A DNA stretch of 64,000 nt from Bryobacterales bacterium (lineage in GTDB: Bacteria; Acidobacteriota; Terriglobia; Bryobacterales; Bryobacteraceae). This document shows positions 49,886 through 58,140 of this stretch, piece after piece. The notes under the pieces are model-generated. The model saw only the letters and a program-made list of their open reading frames with translations, was not told where the DNA came from and did no database searches. Numbering within the stretch: the first letter of the stretch is position 1; the number at the start of each line of letters is the position of its first letter. The position numbers and the translations under genes were made by a program. The DNA lies in contig JAEUQE010000013.1 in NCBI GenBank assembly GCA_016789785.1, positions 6,064 to 70,063 of the forward strand. Reading direction: 5' to 3'.

Positions 49886-50355
49886 CTGGCCAAATTGAGT
49901 TGCAAAAGATCCGATGGACCGATCGTGCCCTAACGCCCCATCCCTTTCAGCGATTTCGCCAGTTGGAACGATGGAAGATCATCGTGGGTTCAGGCTTTGC
50001 GCCAAGCACACCGTTTCATTGAAGCGGTCTCGCATAGGATGAACGCCTGAGGCGCAGGTAGCGCACGCGCCCACTCGTGTCGTGTCGGCTCTCACGCCGG
50101 CACCCCGGACTGCGCCGAGTTGTGATTTGGGGGCGCGAGACTCCCACAAGGAATACGCGACTGAACTCCCGAAACGCTAAGCATCGCGCTTGCAAGAGCC
50201 GGCACACCACACACACCTGCAAGCGGTTGTGGTGACAAGAGGTAGCGCGCTTCCGCGTGCCGCGCCAGCAGTCGCACCGGCACTCTGAAGCGCGGATTGC
50301 GCCATTGACCCTGAAAAGCACTCGAAGCGGCTGCGGGCGGAGTAGAATCAAGGAA
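49886..50355 (+). other. Intergenic, 470 bases
   Basis: No gene I trust. Minus- and plus-strand frames of about 100 codons (for example 50092-50439) give Ser/Ala/Arg-rich products that overlap hicB and are shadows. TAGAAT at 50343-50348 precedes hicB at 13 bases, but no -35 partner at suitable spacing is seen. Confidence 0.4.
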
Positions 50356-50571
50356 ATGGCACGTCAATTCGATGTGGTGATTGAGAGGGATGAAGAAGGG
50401 ATGTATGTGGCTTCTGTGCCCCAACTGCCGGGCTGCCACACCGACGCGGCGTCGCTGGATGAACTGATGTTGGAGATCCGCGAGGCGATCGAGCTATATC
50501 TCGAGGTGCAAGGCCAGGAGCCAACCCCATTGGAGTTCATCGGCATCCAGCGAGTGACAGTCGCTGCATGA
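50356..50571 (+). CDS. hicB: HicB-like antitoxin (copy 2, intact)
   Basis: 71 residues from ATG 50356: ARQFDVVIERDEEGMYVASVPQLPGCHTDAASLDELMLEIREAIELYL. It is the DUF1902/HicB_lk core (VPxLPGC) without a DNA-binding domain. TGA overlaps the ATG of hicA, which itself carries an in-frame stop, so the antitoxin is orphaned. Almost the same sequence as the startless copy at 46031-46223, which lies on the same strand 4.3 kb away. Confidence 0.85.
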   Translation: MARQFDVVIERDEEGMYVASVPQLPGCHTDAASLDELMLEIREAIELYLEVQGQEPTPLEFIGIQRVTVAA

Positions 50572-50789
50572 GCACCCTTCCGCGCCCCACCGGAAAGGAA
50601 CTCGTCCGCGCACTATAACGCGCAGGTTTCATTGCCGAGCGGACACGAGGAAGCCACTGCTTCCTCCGGCATTCAGATGGTCGCGCAACGGTCGTTCCCC
50701 TTCGTACCCGTACTCTCGGCTTGGGGTTGTTGAGAAAGATACTGGCCGACTGCTCCATCGAGCCCGGGCAATTACAGGCGCTGCTCTAA
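50568..50789 (+). pseudogene. hicA with in-frame stop
   Basis: From ATG 50568 (ATGA overlap with hicB) the frame reads STLPRPTGKELVRAL, then TAA at 50616-50618, then in the same frame RAGFIAERTRGSHCFLRHSDGRATVVPLRT and LGLGLLRKILADCSIEPGQLQ to a TAA at 50787-50789. The pieces together are a 73-residue HicA, with GSHCFLRHSDGR holding the catalytic His. VVPLRTRT departs from the usual VPVHS-type strand, so a second small change may also be present. The toxin is not made unless the stop is read through. Confidence 0.85.
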
Positions 50790-50878
50790 CTGCCAGGGAA
50801 CTCCACCAGATAGCCACCGCCTTCTTCCTTCGAGAGCGGGCGTACAGTGAACGGATAGGCGTCAGGATTGTGCTTCAT
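50786..50878 (-). pseudogene. Truncated DUF1902/HicB-type antitoxin start
   Basis: On the minus strand from ATG 50878: KHNPDAYPFTVRPLSKEEGGGYLVEFPGS, then TAG. It matches the N-terminus of DUF1902-type HicB proteins (EEGGGYLVEFPDLPGC); it stops just after VEFP, where the PDLPGC motif should follow. The break coincides with the last bases of the hicA remnant on the other strand. GCCGGAG precedes the start. A degraded antitoxin. Confidence 0.6.
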
Positions 50879-50891
50879 CTCCGGCAACAAT

Positions 50892-51728
50892 TCACCCCTG
50901 CGGCCGCGTCATCCATAAGAACATCTGCAAGAAGCAGAATCCCGTGATCGCCAGGCTCACACCAGCCAGCACCTTCCACACCTTCTCCCGCGGATGCATC
51001 GGGTCACGCTGCTCCTGCGCAACGAACGCGATCGCGAATCCCGCAACCAGACCGCCAATGTGCGCGGCGTTGTCCACACGCAGCCCCGGCAGCAATCCAA
51101 ACAACAGACCATAGATGGCCCATCGAATGTAAAGCCCGCGAATCGCCGATCCCATCGAAGTATTGCTGCGCACCCCGAGAGCGATCATCGCCCCAATCAA
51201 GCCGAACACGCCAGCCGATGCGCCCACACTCAACGCCTCCGGATTCCACATCGTGCTCGCCAGGAATCCAAAGATCGTCGCAACGAAATAAAACACCAGC
51301 AGCCGTGCCGACCCGTAGATCTCCTCCACCTGCGCGCCAAGATCAAACAGCACCCAGCTATTCATCAGAATGTGCAGCAGACCACCATGGAGAAAGCCCG
51401 CCGTCACCAGCCGCCACCATTGGCCCGCCAGCACATAGCGCCCCAGCTTCGCGCCGAAATCGAACAGCGTGTAGCCATCAATGTCATAAAGCGCACCGTC
51501 CTTGCCCTTCTGCATGCTCACGATCATCGTGGCCACGAAAAGAGCGGTGTTCACCAGCAGAATCATGATGGTGGTGAAACGGGCGTGCGGGATCAGACCT
51601 CCGGCAATGTCGCGCGGACTGCGCACATCAATCGAGCGGGGCCCGAGAGGTGCTTCGCAGTACTGGCAAACTTTGTCGGAAGCTTCAACGAATGCCCGGC
51701 AGTTCGGGCACATGCGGCGGTTACTCAC
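50892..51728 (-). CDS. Rhomboid protease with N-terminal zinc ribbon
   Basis: 278 residues. N-terminal zinc ribbon (CPNCRAFVEASDKVCQYCEAP, two CxxC pairs) then a six-helix rhomboid domain: GQWWRLVTAGFLHGGLLHILMNSW, LSVGASAGVFGLIGA (GASAG, catalytic serine) and DNAAHIGGLVAGF (catalytic His). Rhomboids cleave membrane helices. The zinc ribbon is a common addition in Acidobacterial rhomboids. The C-terminal extra helix (VSLAITGFCFLQMFLW) is normal. Gene stands alone, 12 bases after the MFS stop on the same strand. Confidence 0.93.
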   Translation of the reverse strand: MSNRRMCPNCRAFVEASDKVCQYCEAPLGPRSIDVRSPRDIAGGLIPHARFTTIMILLVNTALFVATMIVSMQKGKDGALYDIDGYTLFDFGAKLGRYVLAGQWWRLVTAGFLHGGLLHILMNSWVLFDLGAQVEEIYGSARLLVFYFVATIFGFLASTMWNPEALSVGASAGVFGLIGAMIALGVRSNTSMGSAIRGLYIRWAIYGLLFGLLPGLRVDNAAHIGGLVAGFAIAFVAQEQRDPMHPREKVWKVLAGVSLAITGFCFLQMFLWMTRPQG

Positions 51729-51739
51729 TACTTGCTATT

Positions 51740-53002
51740 CTATCGCGACCCATCCCTCCGGTCTTGAGTCCACGTATTTCCAAATCCCGGACGCACCGTC
51801 CGGAAGATCCACGCCGTCGCCAGCAGATGCAAAAAGCCCATCATCCAAAACACGGCGTTGTAGCCGAACGCATCCACCACGCGGCCCACCACAGGCGTCG
51901 ACAGTGCGCCACCCAGTCCGCTGCCAAGACCAACCACACCTGCCGCTCGGCCCACCATCGACGTTGGAAACACATCGTTGGTCATCGTCATCAGATTGGT
52001 CTTCCATGCCATGTGTAGAAACGTCACCAGACAAATGACCGCCATCGCCGCCGTCGAAGGCAGATACGCGACGAGAATGCCCAGCGGCATCAACAGCGCC
52101 ACCGGGATCATGGTCAGCTTGCGCGCCCTGATCACCGGAGTGCCGCGCCGGATCAGGTAGCCCGACAGCCAGCCCCCCGCAATCGATCCGATATCGGCGC
52201 TCAGATATGGCATCCACGCGAACATCCCGATCTGCACCAGCGAGAAGTGACGCACTTCCTGCAAATACTTCGGCAACCAGAACAGATAGAACCACCACAC
52301 CGGATCCGCAAGCACGCGCGAAAGCAGTAGACCCCAGGTGGAGGGCTCGCGGAGCAGATCCCGGTACGACATCGTAACCGTGGCCTTCGTAACGCGGCCT
52401 TCTTCGATGTAGTTGCGCTCGCCTTCGGAGATCCAGGGATGATCCTTCGGCAGCCGGTAGATCAGAAGCCATGCGCCCAACCACACGAATCCGAATGCAC
52501 CCGTCAGCACGAAGGCGAAACGCCAGCCCGCGGTCAACGTAATCCACGCAATCAACGGCGGCGCGACAATCGCACCCGTTGCGGCCGCTGCGTTCACCAG
52601 ACCATTCGCAAGCGCACGCTCCTTCGCCGGGAACCACTCCGAGATCGCCTTCTCCGCCGCCATGAAGTTGCCCGACTCGCCCATGCCCAGCAGGAAGCGG
52701 AATGCGCCGAGGCTCCACGGTCCCGTCGCGAAGGCATGCAGCGCGTTCGCGAGCGACCACCACGCCATGAAGATCGACAAACTCATGCGTGTGCCAAGCC
52801 GGTCCACCATCCAGCCGGATACGATGTACATCGCCGTATAGGGCACCAGAAACGCCGTGAGGATGTTGGCGTATTCCGTGTTCGTGATGCCAAGTTCGCT
52901 GGTCACCTTCGCGGCGATCACCGAAAGCGTCTGGCGATCGATGTAGTTGATCACCGTCGCCACAAACAGCAGTGCCGCGATCCACCAACGGATGCGTGTC
53001 AC
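51740..53002 (-). CDS. MFS transporter of the anion:cation (ACS) type, sugar-acid importer
   Basis: 420 residues from GTG 53002, chosen because it overlaps the upstream TGA (GTGA). N-terminal VINYIDRQTLSVIAAKVTSELGIT and MVDRLGTRMSLSIFMAWWSL, then GMGESGNFMAAEKAISEWFPAKERALANGLVNA are strong ACS (ExuT/GudP/DgoT) features. Twelve helices. Context gives the likely substrate: a sugar acid such as galactonate or hexuronate broken down by the dehydratase and lyase just upstream. Confidence 0.9.
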   Translation of the reverse strand: MTRIRWWIAALLFVATVINYIDRQTLSVIAAKVTSELGITNTEYANILTAFLVPYTAMYIVSGWMVDRLGTRMSLSIFMAWWSLANALHAFATGPWSLGAFRFLLGMGESGNFMAAEKAISEWFPAKERALANGLVNAAAATGAIVAPPLIAWITLTAGWRFAFVLTGAFGFVWLGAWLLIYRLPKDHPWISEGERNYIEEGRVTKATVTMSYRDLLREPSTWGLLLSRVLADPVWWFYLFWLPKYLQEVRHFSLVQIGMFAWMPYLSADIGSIAGGWLSGYLIRRGTPVIRARKLTMIPVALLMPLGILVAYLPSTAAMAVICLVTFLHMAWKTNLMTMTNDVFPTSMVGRAAGVVGLGSGLGGALSTPVVGRVVDAFGYNAVFWMMGFLHLLATAWIFRTVRPGFGNTWTQDRRDGSR

Positions 53003-54138
53003 GGCAGCAGATCCTCGTTCAACTCCACGCCGAGACCAGGCGCATCGGGAATCCGGTAGGCGGCCTGTTCCATGACGATGGGCTCGCGAAGAAAACGGTT
53101 GGCCACCGTCAGAACCTGCGGGTTGTACTCGACCAGCGCGCACTGCGGCACAGCCGAAGCAAAATGCAGCGCCGCGGCTACCTGCGGGCCCATCGCAATG
53201 CTGACGTGCGGCACCACCGGCACTTGCGCCATCGCCGCCATCCGCAGACCCTCAGTGATTCCGCAACGCCCGAGATCTGGCTGTAGAACGCCTACACCCT
53301 TCTCGCGAACAAAAGGCGCGATTTCGTAGCGCGTGCGATAGCTCTCCCCAATCGCAACCGGAGTGTCGACCGCAGCGGCAAGCTGCCCATGGGCTCTGGC
53401 ATCTTCCGGAGGCATCGGCGCTTCGAACCACAACGCGTTGCGCGCGTCCAACTCGGCCCCGAATCGCTGTGCGCTCGCGGAATCAAACCGCCAAAGCGCA
53501 TCCACGGCGATGCGGCATCCGCGCGGCATCGCGTCCATCGAAGTCAGGAACTCGCTCTCCTCCGGTGTATCGAAGAACAGCTTGAATTTGTCGAACCCTT
53601 CATCGCGATAGCGTGCCGCGGCTTCTGCGCGCGACAATGCAGGCAGACCGCTCACATACGCGGGCATCGTGGTGCGATCGCCGCCGAGCAGAGCAAACAC
53701 CGGCCGCCGCGCGATCTTCCCTGCCAGATCCCACAACGCAAGATCCACTCCACTGATCGCATCCAGCATGAAGCCGCCCGTTTGTCCACGCACGCGCATC
53801 GTCGCGTACATGCGATCCCACAAGGTTTCGATTTCAGCGATGCTGCCATCGAACTCCGCATCTTCGATCGCGGGCTTCAACAACAGCCGCACAATCTCGC
53901 AGGCGACCTCCGGTGCCAGCGGCGCCTGCGCTTCGCCCCATCCATAGAGCCCATTGTCCAGCGTCACACGGACCAGTGCCGTTTCGAAGTTCGTCGAATA
54001 GAGGCACGGGAATACCGAGGACCAGCGATAGTCACCGCTCGCTCCGGCGAGTTTGGTGGGCGATCCCGCGGTTCCCGTCGCCGACGCCATGTCGCGCGGC
54101 AGACGCACCGGCCATGCCTCCACCTTGCGGATCTTCAT
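52999..54138 (-). CDS. Enolase superfamily dehydratase (MR/MLE type)
   Basis: 379 residues. N-terminal capping domain (KIRKVEAWPVRLPRDMASATG) and TIM barrel: the K-x-K-like KFKLFF, DALWRFDSASAQRFG (Asp metal ligand), WFEAPMPPEDARAH (Glu ligand), AIGESYRTRYE (Glu), VLQPDLGRCGIT and PHVSIAMGPQVA (His). It is a mandelate-racemase subgroup enzyme; a sugar-acid dehydratase (for example galactonate-, fuconate- or similar) fits the operon. The TGA overlaps the MFS GTG start, the start overlaps the DapA-type gene. Confidence 0.9.
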   Translation of the reverse strand: MKIRKVEAWPVRLPRDMASATGTAGSPTKLAGASGDYRWSSVFPCLYSTNFETALVRVTLDNGLYGWGEAQAPLAPEVACEIVRLLLKPAIEDAEFDGSIAEIETLWDRMYATMRVRGQTGGFMLDAISGVDLALWDLAGKIARRPVFALLGGDRTTMPAYVSGLPALSRAEAAARYRDEGFDKFKLFFDTPEESEFLTSMDAMPRGCRIAVDALWRFDSASAQRFGAELDARNALWFEAPMPPEDARAHGQLAAAVDTPVAIGESYRTRYEIAPFVREKGVGVLQPDLGRCGITEGLRMAAMAQVPVVPHVSIAMGPQVAAALHFASAVPQCALVEYNPQVLTVANRFLREPIVMEQAAYRIPDAPGLGVELNEDLLP

Positions 54139-55028
54139 GCCGCTTCGATCATCTCGCGAAGCGTCTGCAACTCCCGCAGACCTTCGGCATTGAGCGAAGA
54201 GGTCGGATGCCGCACGCGCGCGCTACGAATCACGCCTCGCGCCACCATGTTGTGTTTTGCCGCCGAAACGCCAAGCCCCGGCTGCAGTTCGAAACGGATC
54301 AGCGGAAGCGCTCTCGTGAAACACTCCCACGCGCCGCGCTTGTCCCCGGATGTCCAACGATTCCAGATCTCCACATAGACCCACGGGATGTCGCAATTGG
54401 GCATGGTGCCGACCGCGCCACGCTCCAGTTCCTCAATGAGAAACTGTCCGTTCAATCCGCCGAAGAGCGTCAACCCGTCGCCACCCGCCGCGCGCACCGC
54501 CGAGATCTTCGGCGCAGTGGGCGGCGCTTCCACCTTCACCTGCCTCACCCATTCGATCTCGCGGCCCATGCGTGCGAGCAACGCAGCCGGCATCGCCACC
54601 TGCGTCATCAACGGCGCGTCCTGCACCATGATCGGGATGCTCACGGCCTTGCTGATCGCATCAAAGTAGAACATCAGCCCATCGCCATCGGGCTTCAGCA
54701 GATAGGGAGGCAGCACCATCAGCGCATCGGCCCCCAGATCCTGCGACTCACGGCTGATCTTCGCCGCCGCATCGGTGCCCGTGTGCCCGGAACTCACAAT
54801 CAGTGGCACGCGCCCGTTCACACGCTTCACAATGCGCCGAAGCGACTCGGTGCGCTCTTCGGGAAGCAGGGTGTATCCCTCGCTCGCATTGCCGAAGAGT
54901 CCGAGACCGTGCGCGCCCTTTTCCAGAAGGTAGTCGATCAGGCGGTCCTGCGACTCCCAGTCGATCGATCCGTCATCCTGAAACGGAGTCGCGAGAATGG
55001 GGTAGACCCCACGAAACTCAATGCTCAC
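54135..55028 (-). CDS. DapA-family lyase with VQDAP motif
   Basis: 297 residues. The class I aldolase barrel has FRGVYPILATPFQDDGSID, GLFGNASEGYTLLPEER and the Schiff-base lysine K165 in VRQVKVEAPP. The conserved Tyr of the YNxP loop is replaced (IMVQDAP), so lysine chemistry remains but the proton relay differs. With the dehydratase and MFS genes, it likely splits or dehydrates a 2-keto-3-deoxy sugar acid rather than making dihydrodipicolinate. Overlaps the neighbours by four bases on each side. Confidence 0.87.
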   Translation of the reverse strand: MSIEFRGVYPILATPFQDDGSIDWESQDRLIDYLLEKGAHGLGLFGNASEGYTLLPEERTESLRRIVKRVNGRVPLIVSSGHTGTDAAAKISRESQDLGADALMVLPPYLLKPDGDGLMFYFDAISKAVSIPIMVQDAPLMTQVAMPAALLARMGREIEWVRQVKVEAPPTAPKISAVRAAGGDGLTLFGGLNGQFLIEELERGAVGTMPNCDIPWVYVEIWNRWTSGDKRGAWECFTRALPLIRFELQPGLGVSAAKHNMVARGVIRSARVRHPTSSLNAEGLRELQTLREMIEAA

Positions 55029-55696
55029 CCACCTGCCTCCAGTGCCTTTCGTAGCGCGTCTTTTGCGCGATAGATATGCGCCGTGAGCGCCTTGCGCAGA
55101 CGCTTGCCGTTGCCGGCCTCCAGCGCACGAAAGATCTCCTCATGCTCGGCACGCTCCTGCGTAAGCCGCGATTGCCAGTCCTGCTCTTCGCTATGCACAC
55201 GCGCGATCTGGAGGTGTGCGTTCAGACTCTCATACATCTCCGCCAGCCGCTGATTGCCCGATGCCCGCACCAGCAGAATATGGAAGCGCCGGTTGTCGGC
55301 CTCATGCCGCTTGCGGTCTTCGGCGGACTCCACCGGGCGGTCCATGCTGCGAATCACGCTCTCGATCTCGTGCAGTTCCTTCGGTGTAATGCGCTCCACT
55401 GCGAGATCGCCGGCGAGACATTCGAGAGCACAGCGGATCTGCGAAGTCTCCTCCACGTCGCGCTGCGAAAGCTTCGCAACATAGGTACCGCTGCGGGGCT
55501 GGATGTCAATCAGGCCTTCGGTGGCCAACTGCTGAATCGCGTGCCGCACGGGCGTCAGGCTCACACCGAGTTTCTCGGCGATTTCCTCCACTTGCAAGCG
55601 GTCACCGGGGCGGAACACATGCCCCAGAATCGCCTGGCGAAGCGAGTCGTAGACCTCGTCCATGGCACGGCGTCGCGCGATCCGGGTGAGTTCCAT
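55025..55696 (-). CDS. GntR/FCD regulator of the sugar-acid operon
   Basis: 223 residues from ATG 55696. Winged helix (MDEVYDSLRQAILGHVFRPGDRL, VSLTPVRHAIQQLATEGLI) then the FCD helical domain (RRFHILLVRASGNQRLAEMYESL, HEEIFRALEAGN). Its stop overlaps the lyase start, so it leads a four-gene operon (regulator, lyase, dehydratase, transporter). It likely represses this operon until the sugar acid or its keto-deoxy product binds. Confidence 0.92.
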   Translation of the reverse strand: MELTRIARRRAMDEVYDSLRQAILGHVFRPGDRLQVEEIAEKLGVSLTPVRHAIQQLATEGLIDIQPRSGTYVAKLSQRDVEETSQIRCALECLAGDLAVERITPKELHEIESVIRSMDRPVESAEDRKRHEADNRRFHILLVRASGNQRLAEMYESLNAHLQIARVHSEEQDWQSRLTQERAEHEEIFRALEAGNGKRLRKALTAHIYRAKDALRKALEAGG

Positions 55697-55705
55697 GACA
55701 GGTGG

Positions 55706-55711
55706 ATTGTA
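55706..55711 (-). promoter_or_regulatory. -10 box of the sugar-acid operon
   Basis: Reads TACAAT on the minus strand, within GTGATACAAT, and lies 10 bases before the gntR start, so the leader is very short. GTGATACAAT resembles an FCD/GntR half-site (ATACAA). CACGTG (55714-55719) sits beside it. Confidence 0.45.
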
Positions 55712-55725
55712 TCACGTGCGCTAGA

Positions 55726-55754
55726 GAAATCTGAAATCTTTCGTTTCAGAATTC
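55726..55754 (-). terminator. Hairpin at the end of cutA
   Basis: TCTGAAA/TTTCAGA pair around a 7-base loop, extended by a one-mismatch GAA/TTC. It covers the cutA stop (55746-55748) on the minus strand; TTTCTCT follows. Could terminate cutA transcription before the gntR operon. Confidence 0.4.
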
Positions 55755-56072
55755 TCCGGGCAACTCCTTCGCCAGCCAGTCCAGATAGCTCCGGCTTCCG
55801 TCCACGATCGGAATCACGACAAGTTCAGGGACGTCGTAGGAGTGCACTTTCTGGAGTTCCTTCTCGAGTTGCTCCACCAGCGGGCGCCGCGACTTGATGA
55901 TCAGCAGGTGCTCGGCAGACTCCTCAATGGCGCCCTGCCAGTGATACAGACTTCGTGCACCGGGCACGATGTTGACGCAGGCCGCAAGCCGTTTTTCGAG
56001 CAACTGGCGCGCCACCTTTTCCGCTTCCTCAGCGCTCGAACAGGTATTCAGAACAACCACATAGTCCGTCAT
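55746..56072 (-). CDS. cutA: Divalent-ion tolerance protein CutA
   Basis: 108 residues from ATG 56072 (MTDYVVVLNTCSSAEEAEKVARQLLEKRLAACVN). The trimeric ferredoxin-like CutA fold is clear: YHWQGAIEESAEHLLIIKSRRP and VHSYDVPELVVIPIVDGSRSYLDWL. CutA relates to copper/divalent metal tolerance and perhaps signalling. An upstream frame to 56159 is not used. Divergent from the FtsB-like gene at 56158, 85 bases apart. Confidence 0.95.
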   Translation of the reverse strand: MTDYVVVLNTCSSAEEAEKVARQLLEKRLAACVNIVPGARSLYHWQGAIEESAEHLLIIKSRRPLVEQLEKELQKVHSYDVPELVVIPIVDGSRSYLDWLAKELPGEF

Positions 56073-56157
56073 GTCAGTTTTTTTGAGTGCGATCAACTTG
56101 TAGGCTACTTCGAACAGTGGGATTATATACGTAACGCCGGATTCCCGGCACCAGGAC

Positions 56158-56697
56158 ATGGCTGCGATTCGAACTATTGGGATTTTCGTGGTGGTGGCGT
56201 TGCTGTGCGCCTACATCTATACGTCCCTTCGTGGACCACATGGATTATCGGCATTGGCGGCGAAGCGCGAGGAGATCCGCACGCTTCAGGAAGAGAACGC
56301 GAACCTCAAGCATGATGTGGAAGCCAAGGCCGAACGCGTCCGCCAACTGAAGGAGAGTCAATCCGAACAGGAATTGGAAATCCGCAAGCGGATGAAGTTG
56401 GTGAAGCCTGGCGAGACGGTGTTCATCATCACCGATAAGCCTGTTCCGAAGCCTCCGCCTGCGCCGGCGAAACCAGCGGAGCCCGCCCCAGCGAAGCCTG
56501 CGGTGTCGCAGTTGACCGCACCGGAAACTCCGGCCGCCGCGCTTCCGAAGCCGGCCGCGAAGAAAGCTGCAAAGGCGAAAGAAGAGAAGGAAAAGGAAGA
56601 GGACGAAGCGGCCAAGCCGGCGCCTTCACCCGATCCTCCGGCCGAGCAGCAGACCCCGGCGCCCGATCCGCCGAAGGATCCGCCACCGGCACAGTAG
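56158..56697 (+). CDS. FtsB/DivIC-like septum protein with Pro-rich tail
   Basis: 179 residues. N-terminal membrane helix (TIGIFVVVALLCAYIYTSL), a coiled coil (about 30-75, AAKREEIRTLQEENANLKHDVEAKAERVRQL) and the conserved RKRMKLVKPGETVFI motif of FtsB/DivIC. After this, about 85 residues of Pro/Ala/Lys-rich disordered sequence (KPPPAPAKPAEPAPAKPAV) extend it beyond normal FtsB. FtsB joins FtsL and FtsQ in the divisome. The 3' end of the gene lies in an 85-base direct repeat (below). Confidence 0.8.
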   Translation: MAAIRTIGIFVVVALLCAYIYTSLRGPHGLSALAAKREEIRTLQEENANLKHDVEAKAERVRQLKESQSEQELEIRKRMKLVKPGETVFIITDKPVPKPPPAPAKPAEPAPAKPAVSQLTAPETPAAALPKPAAKKAAKAKEEKEKEEDEAAKPAPSPDPPAEQQTPAPDPPKDPPPAQ

Positions 56698-56866
56698 CCA
56701 TCGGCGGCCATCCAGATCGGGACACCGCTGGGCAGTGCTCAGCAGTCCGCACCCATCGCGCGGGGGCCGCGCCCTGCCTGCCGAAGGATTCGCCACCAGC
56801 ACAGCAGCCATCGGCGGCCATCCAACTCGGGACACCACTGCGCCGTGCTCAGCAGGTCCGCACCCA
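56671..56866 (+). repeat. Direct repeat of about 85 bases spanning the ftsB-like gene end
   Basis: Copy 1 (56671-56755) and copy 2 (56781-56866) begin CCGAAGGATCCGCCACCGGC versus CCGAAGGATTCGCCACCAGC and both end with CAGTCCGCACCCA-type sequence. Copy 1 contains the gene's last codons and TAG; in copy 2 the matching triplet is CAG. 26 bases separate them. The rest of 56867-57105 holds no gene and no terminator that I can see. Confidence 0.8.
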
Positions 56867-57105
56867 CCTGTCGACGGCCCATCGCACCTGACCCGCGCCC
56901 CCACCGTGCGACCACGCCGCACGAAGCCCCAAGGCCCAACCACAACCACACCGCGCGCCACCTCAGTGCCGGCGGCAACGTGTCCACAGCATTCCAGCCG
57001 AAGTTGCTGAATCAGGGGCTTGCGTACAACCCAACGAAGATCCCCGTTCCTTTGTCGTCGCGAGCCGCGCGTTCTCACTCCCCGAGTTGCTAACTTGGGG
57101 GAGAC

Positions 57106-58134
57106 ATGCATCAGCCGATCCACACCGTCTACGGAGGCGCACATCTCTTCCGGCACGATGTCGCGGCGAAACTCGGCCGCATCGCGCTGCGAGCCCTCGA
57201 CGAACATCGCGACCTCATTCCCGCATCGCCGGAAATCCTCGAAGCCGTCGAACAGAAACTCCGCCGCGATGCCGTGGAAGACTTCCGCATCGACTTCGAA
57301 GATGGATACGGCTATCGCAGCGACGACGAAGAAGACAAACACGCCGAAGCCGCCGCCGAAGAAGTGCTGCGAGGCATGGAAGCCGGTACGCTCCCCGCTG
57401 GGCTGGGCATCCGCATCAAGGCGTTGACGCGCGAAAGCCGTGCCCGCGCCATCCGCACGCTCGATTGCTTCTTCGATACACTGCGCGGCGAAGTGCCCGA
57501 CGGCTTCGTGGTCTGTCTTCCGAAAGCGTCAACGCCGGAGCAGGTCGCCGAGTTTCAGGGCATCGTTTCGGAATGGGGTGAGGAACTCGCCATCGAGTTG
57601 ATGGTGGAAACGCCCGAAGCTCTGCGCTTCCTCAACGACTTCGTGGATGCGGCGGGTCCGCGCTGCCGCGCTGTGCACTTCGGCCCTTACGACTTCACGG
57701 CTTCGTGCGGAATTGTCGCGAGCGCACAAGGTCTGCGGCATCCGCTGTGCGACTACGCGCGGAGCACGATGCTAGTCGCACTGGCGGGCCGCGGCATCTG
57801 GCTTTCCGATGGACCAACGGCGACCTTGCCCACCGGTACGCGCGACGAAATCGCGCATGCCTGGCGTCTGCAATGGGACGATGTGCGGCACGCGCTTGCC
57901 TGCGGTTTCTACCAGGGGTGGGACCTGCATCCAGCACAGATCACGCTTCGCTACGCCGCGGTGTTCTCGTATTTTGAAAGTAATCTCGCAAAAATGAAAG
58001 TCAGGCGCGATAACTTTCAAAATGCGCGGGAGCAAGCCACTCGCGTAGGTGCGGCGTTCGACGATGCCGCCACCGCGCGCGGCCTGGACAACTTTTTTCG
58101 ATGGGAACGTTTCTTTCCAGCCGCGAGTGAATGA
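57106..58134 (+). CDS. HpcH/HpaI aldolase/citrate lyase-like protein
   Basis: 342 residues. The TIM-barrel core has DFRIDFEDGYGYRSDDEEDKHA, FVVCLPKASTPEQVAEF, ELMVETPEALRF (metal ligand Glu) and AVHFGPYDFTASCGI (metal Asp), typical of the CitE/HpaI group, and a C-terminal helical region (LAKMKVRRDNFQNAREQATR). It resembles DUF6986-type relatives of CitE-like lyases. Reaction unknown; a class II, metal-dependent aldol or Claisen-type cleavage is plausible. Followed after 6 bases by a duplicated segment of the next gene. Confidence 0.78.
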   Translation: MHQPIHTVYGGAHLFRHDVAAKLGRIALRALDEHRDLIPASPEILEAVEQKLRRDAVEDFRIDFEDGYGYRSDDEEDKHAEAAAEEVLRGMEAGTLPAGLGIRIKALTRESRARAIRTLDCFFDTLRGEVPDGFVVCLPKASTPEQVAEFQGIVSEWGEELAIELMVETPEALRFLNDFVDAAGPRCRAVHFGPYDFTASCGIVASAQGLRHPLCDYARSTMLVALAGRGIWLSDGPTATLPTGTRDEIAHAWRLQWDDVRHALACGFYQGWDLHPAQITLRYAAVFSYFESNLAKMKVRRDNFQNAREQATRVGAAFDDAATARGLDNFFRWERFFPAASE

Positions 58135-58140
58135 GCCGCT

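Noticed and set aside
49750..50022. 90-codon frame after padR
   Set aside because: Starts within padR in another frame and has no family signal.
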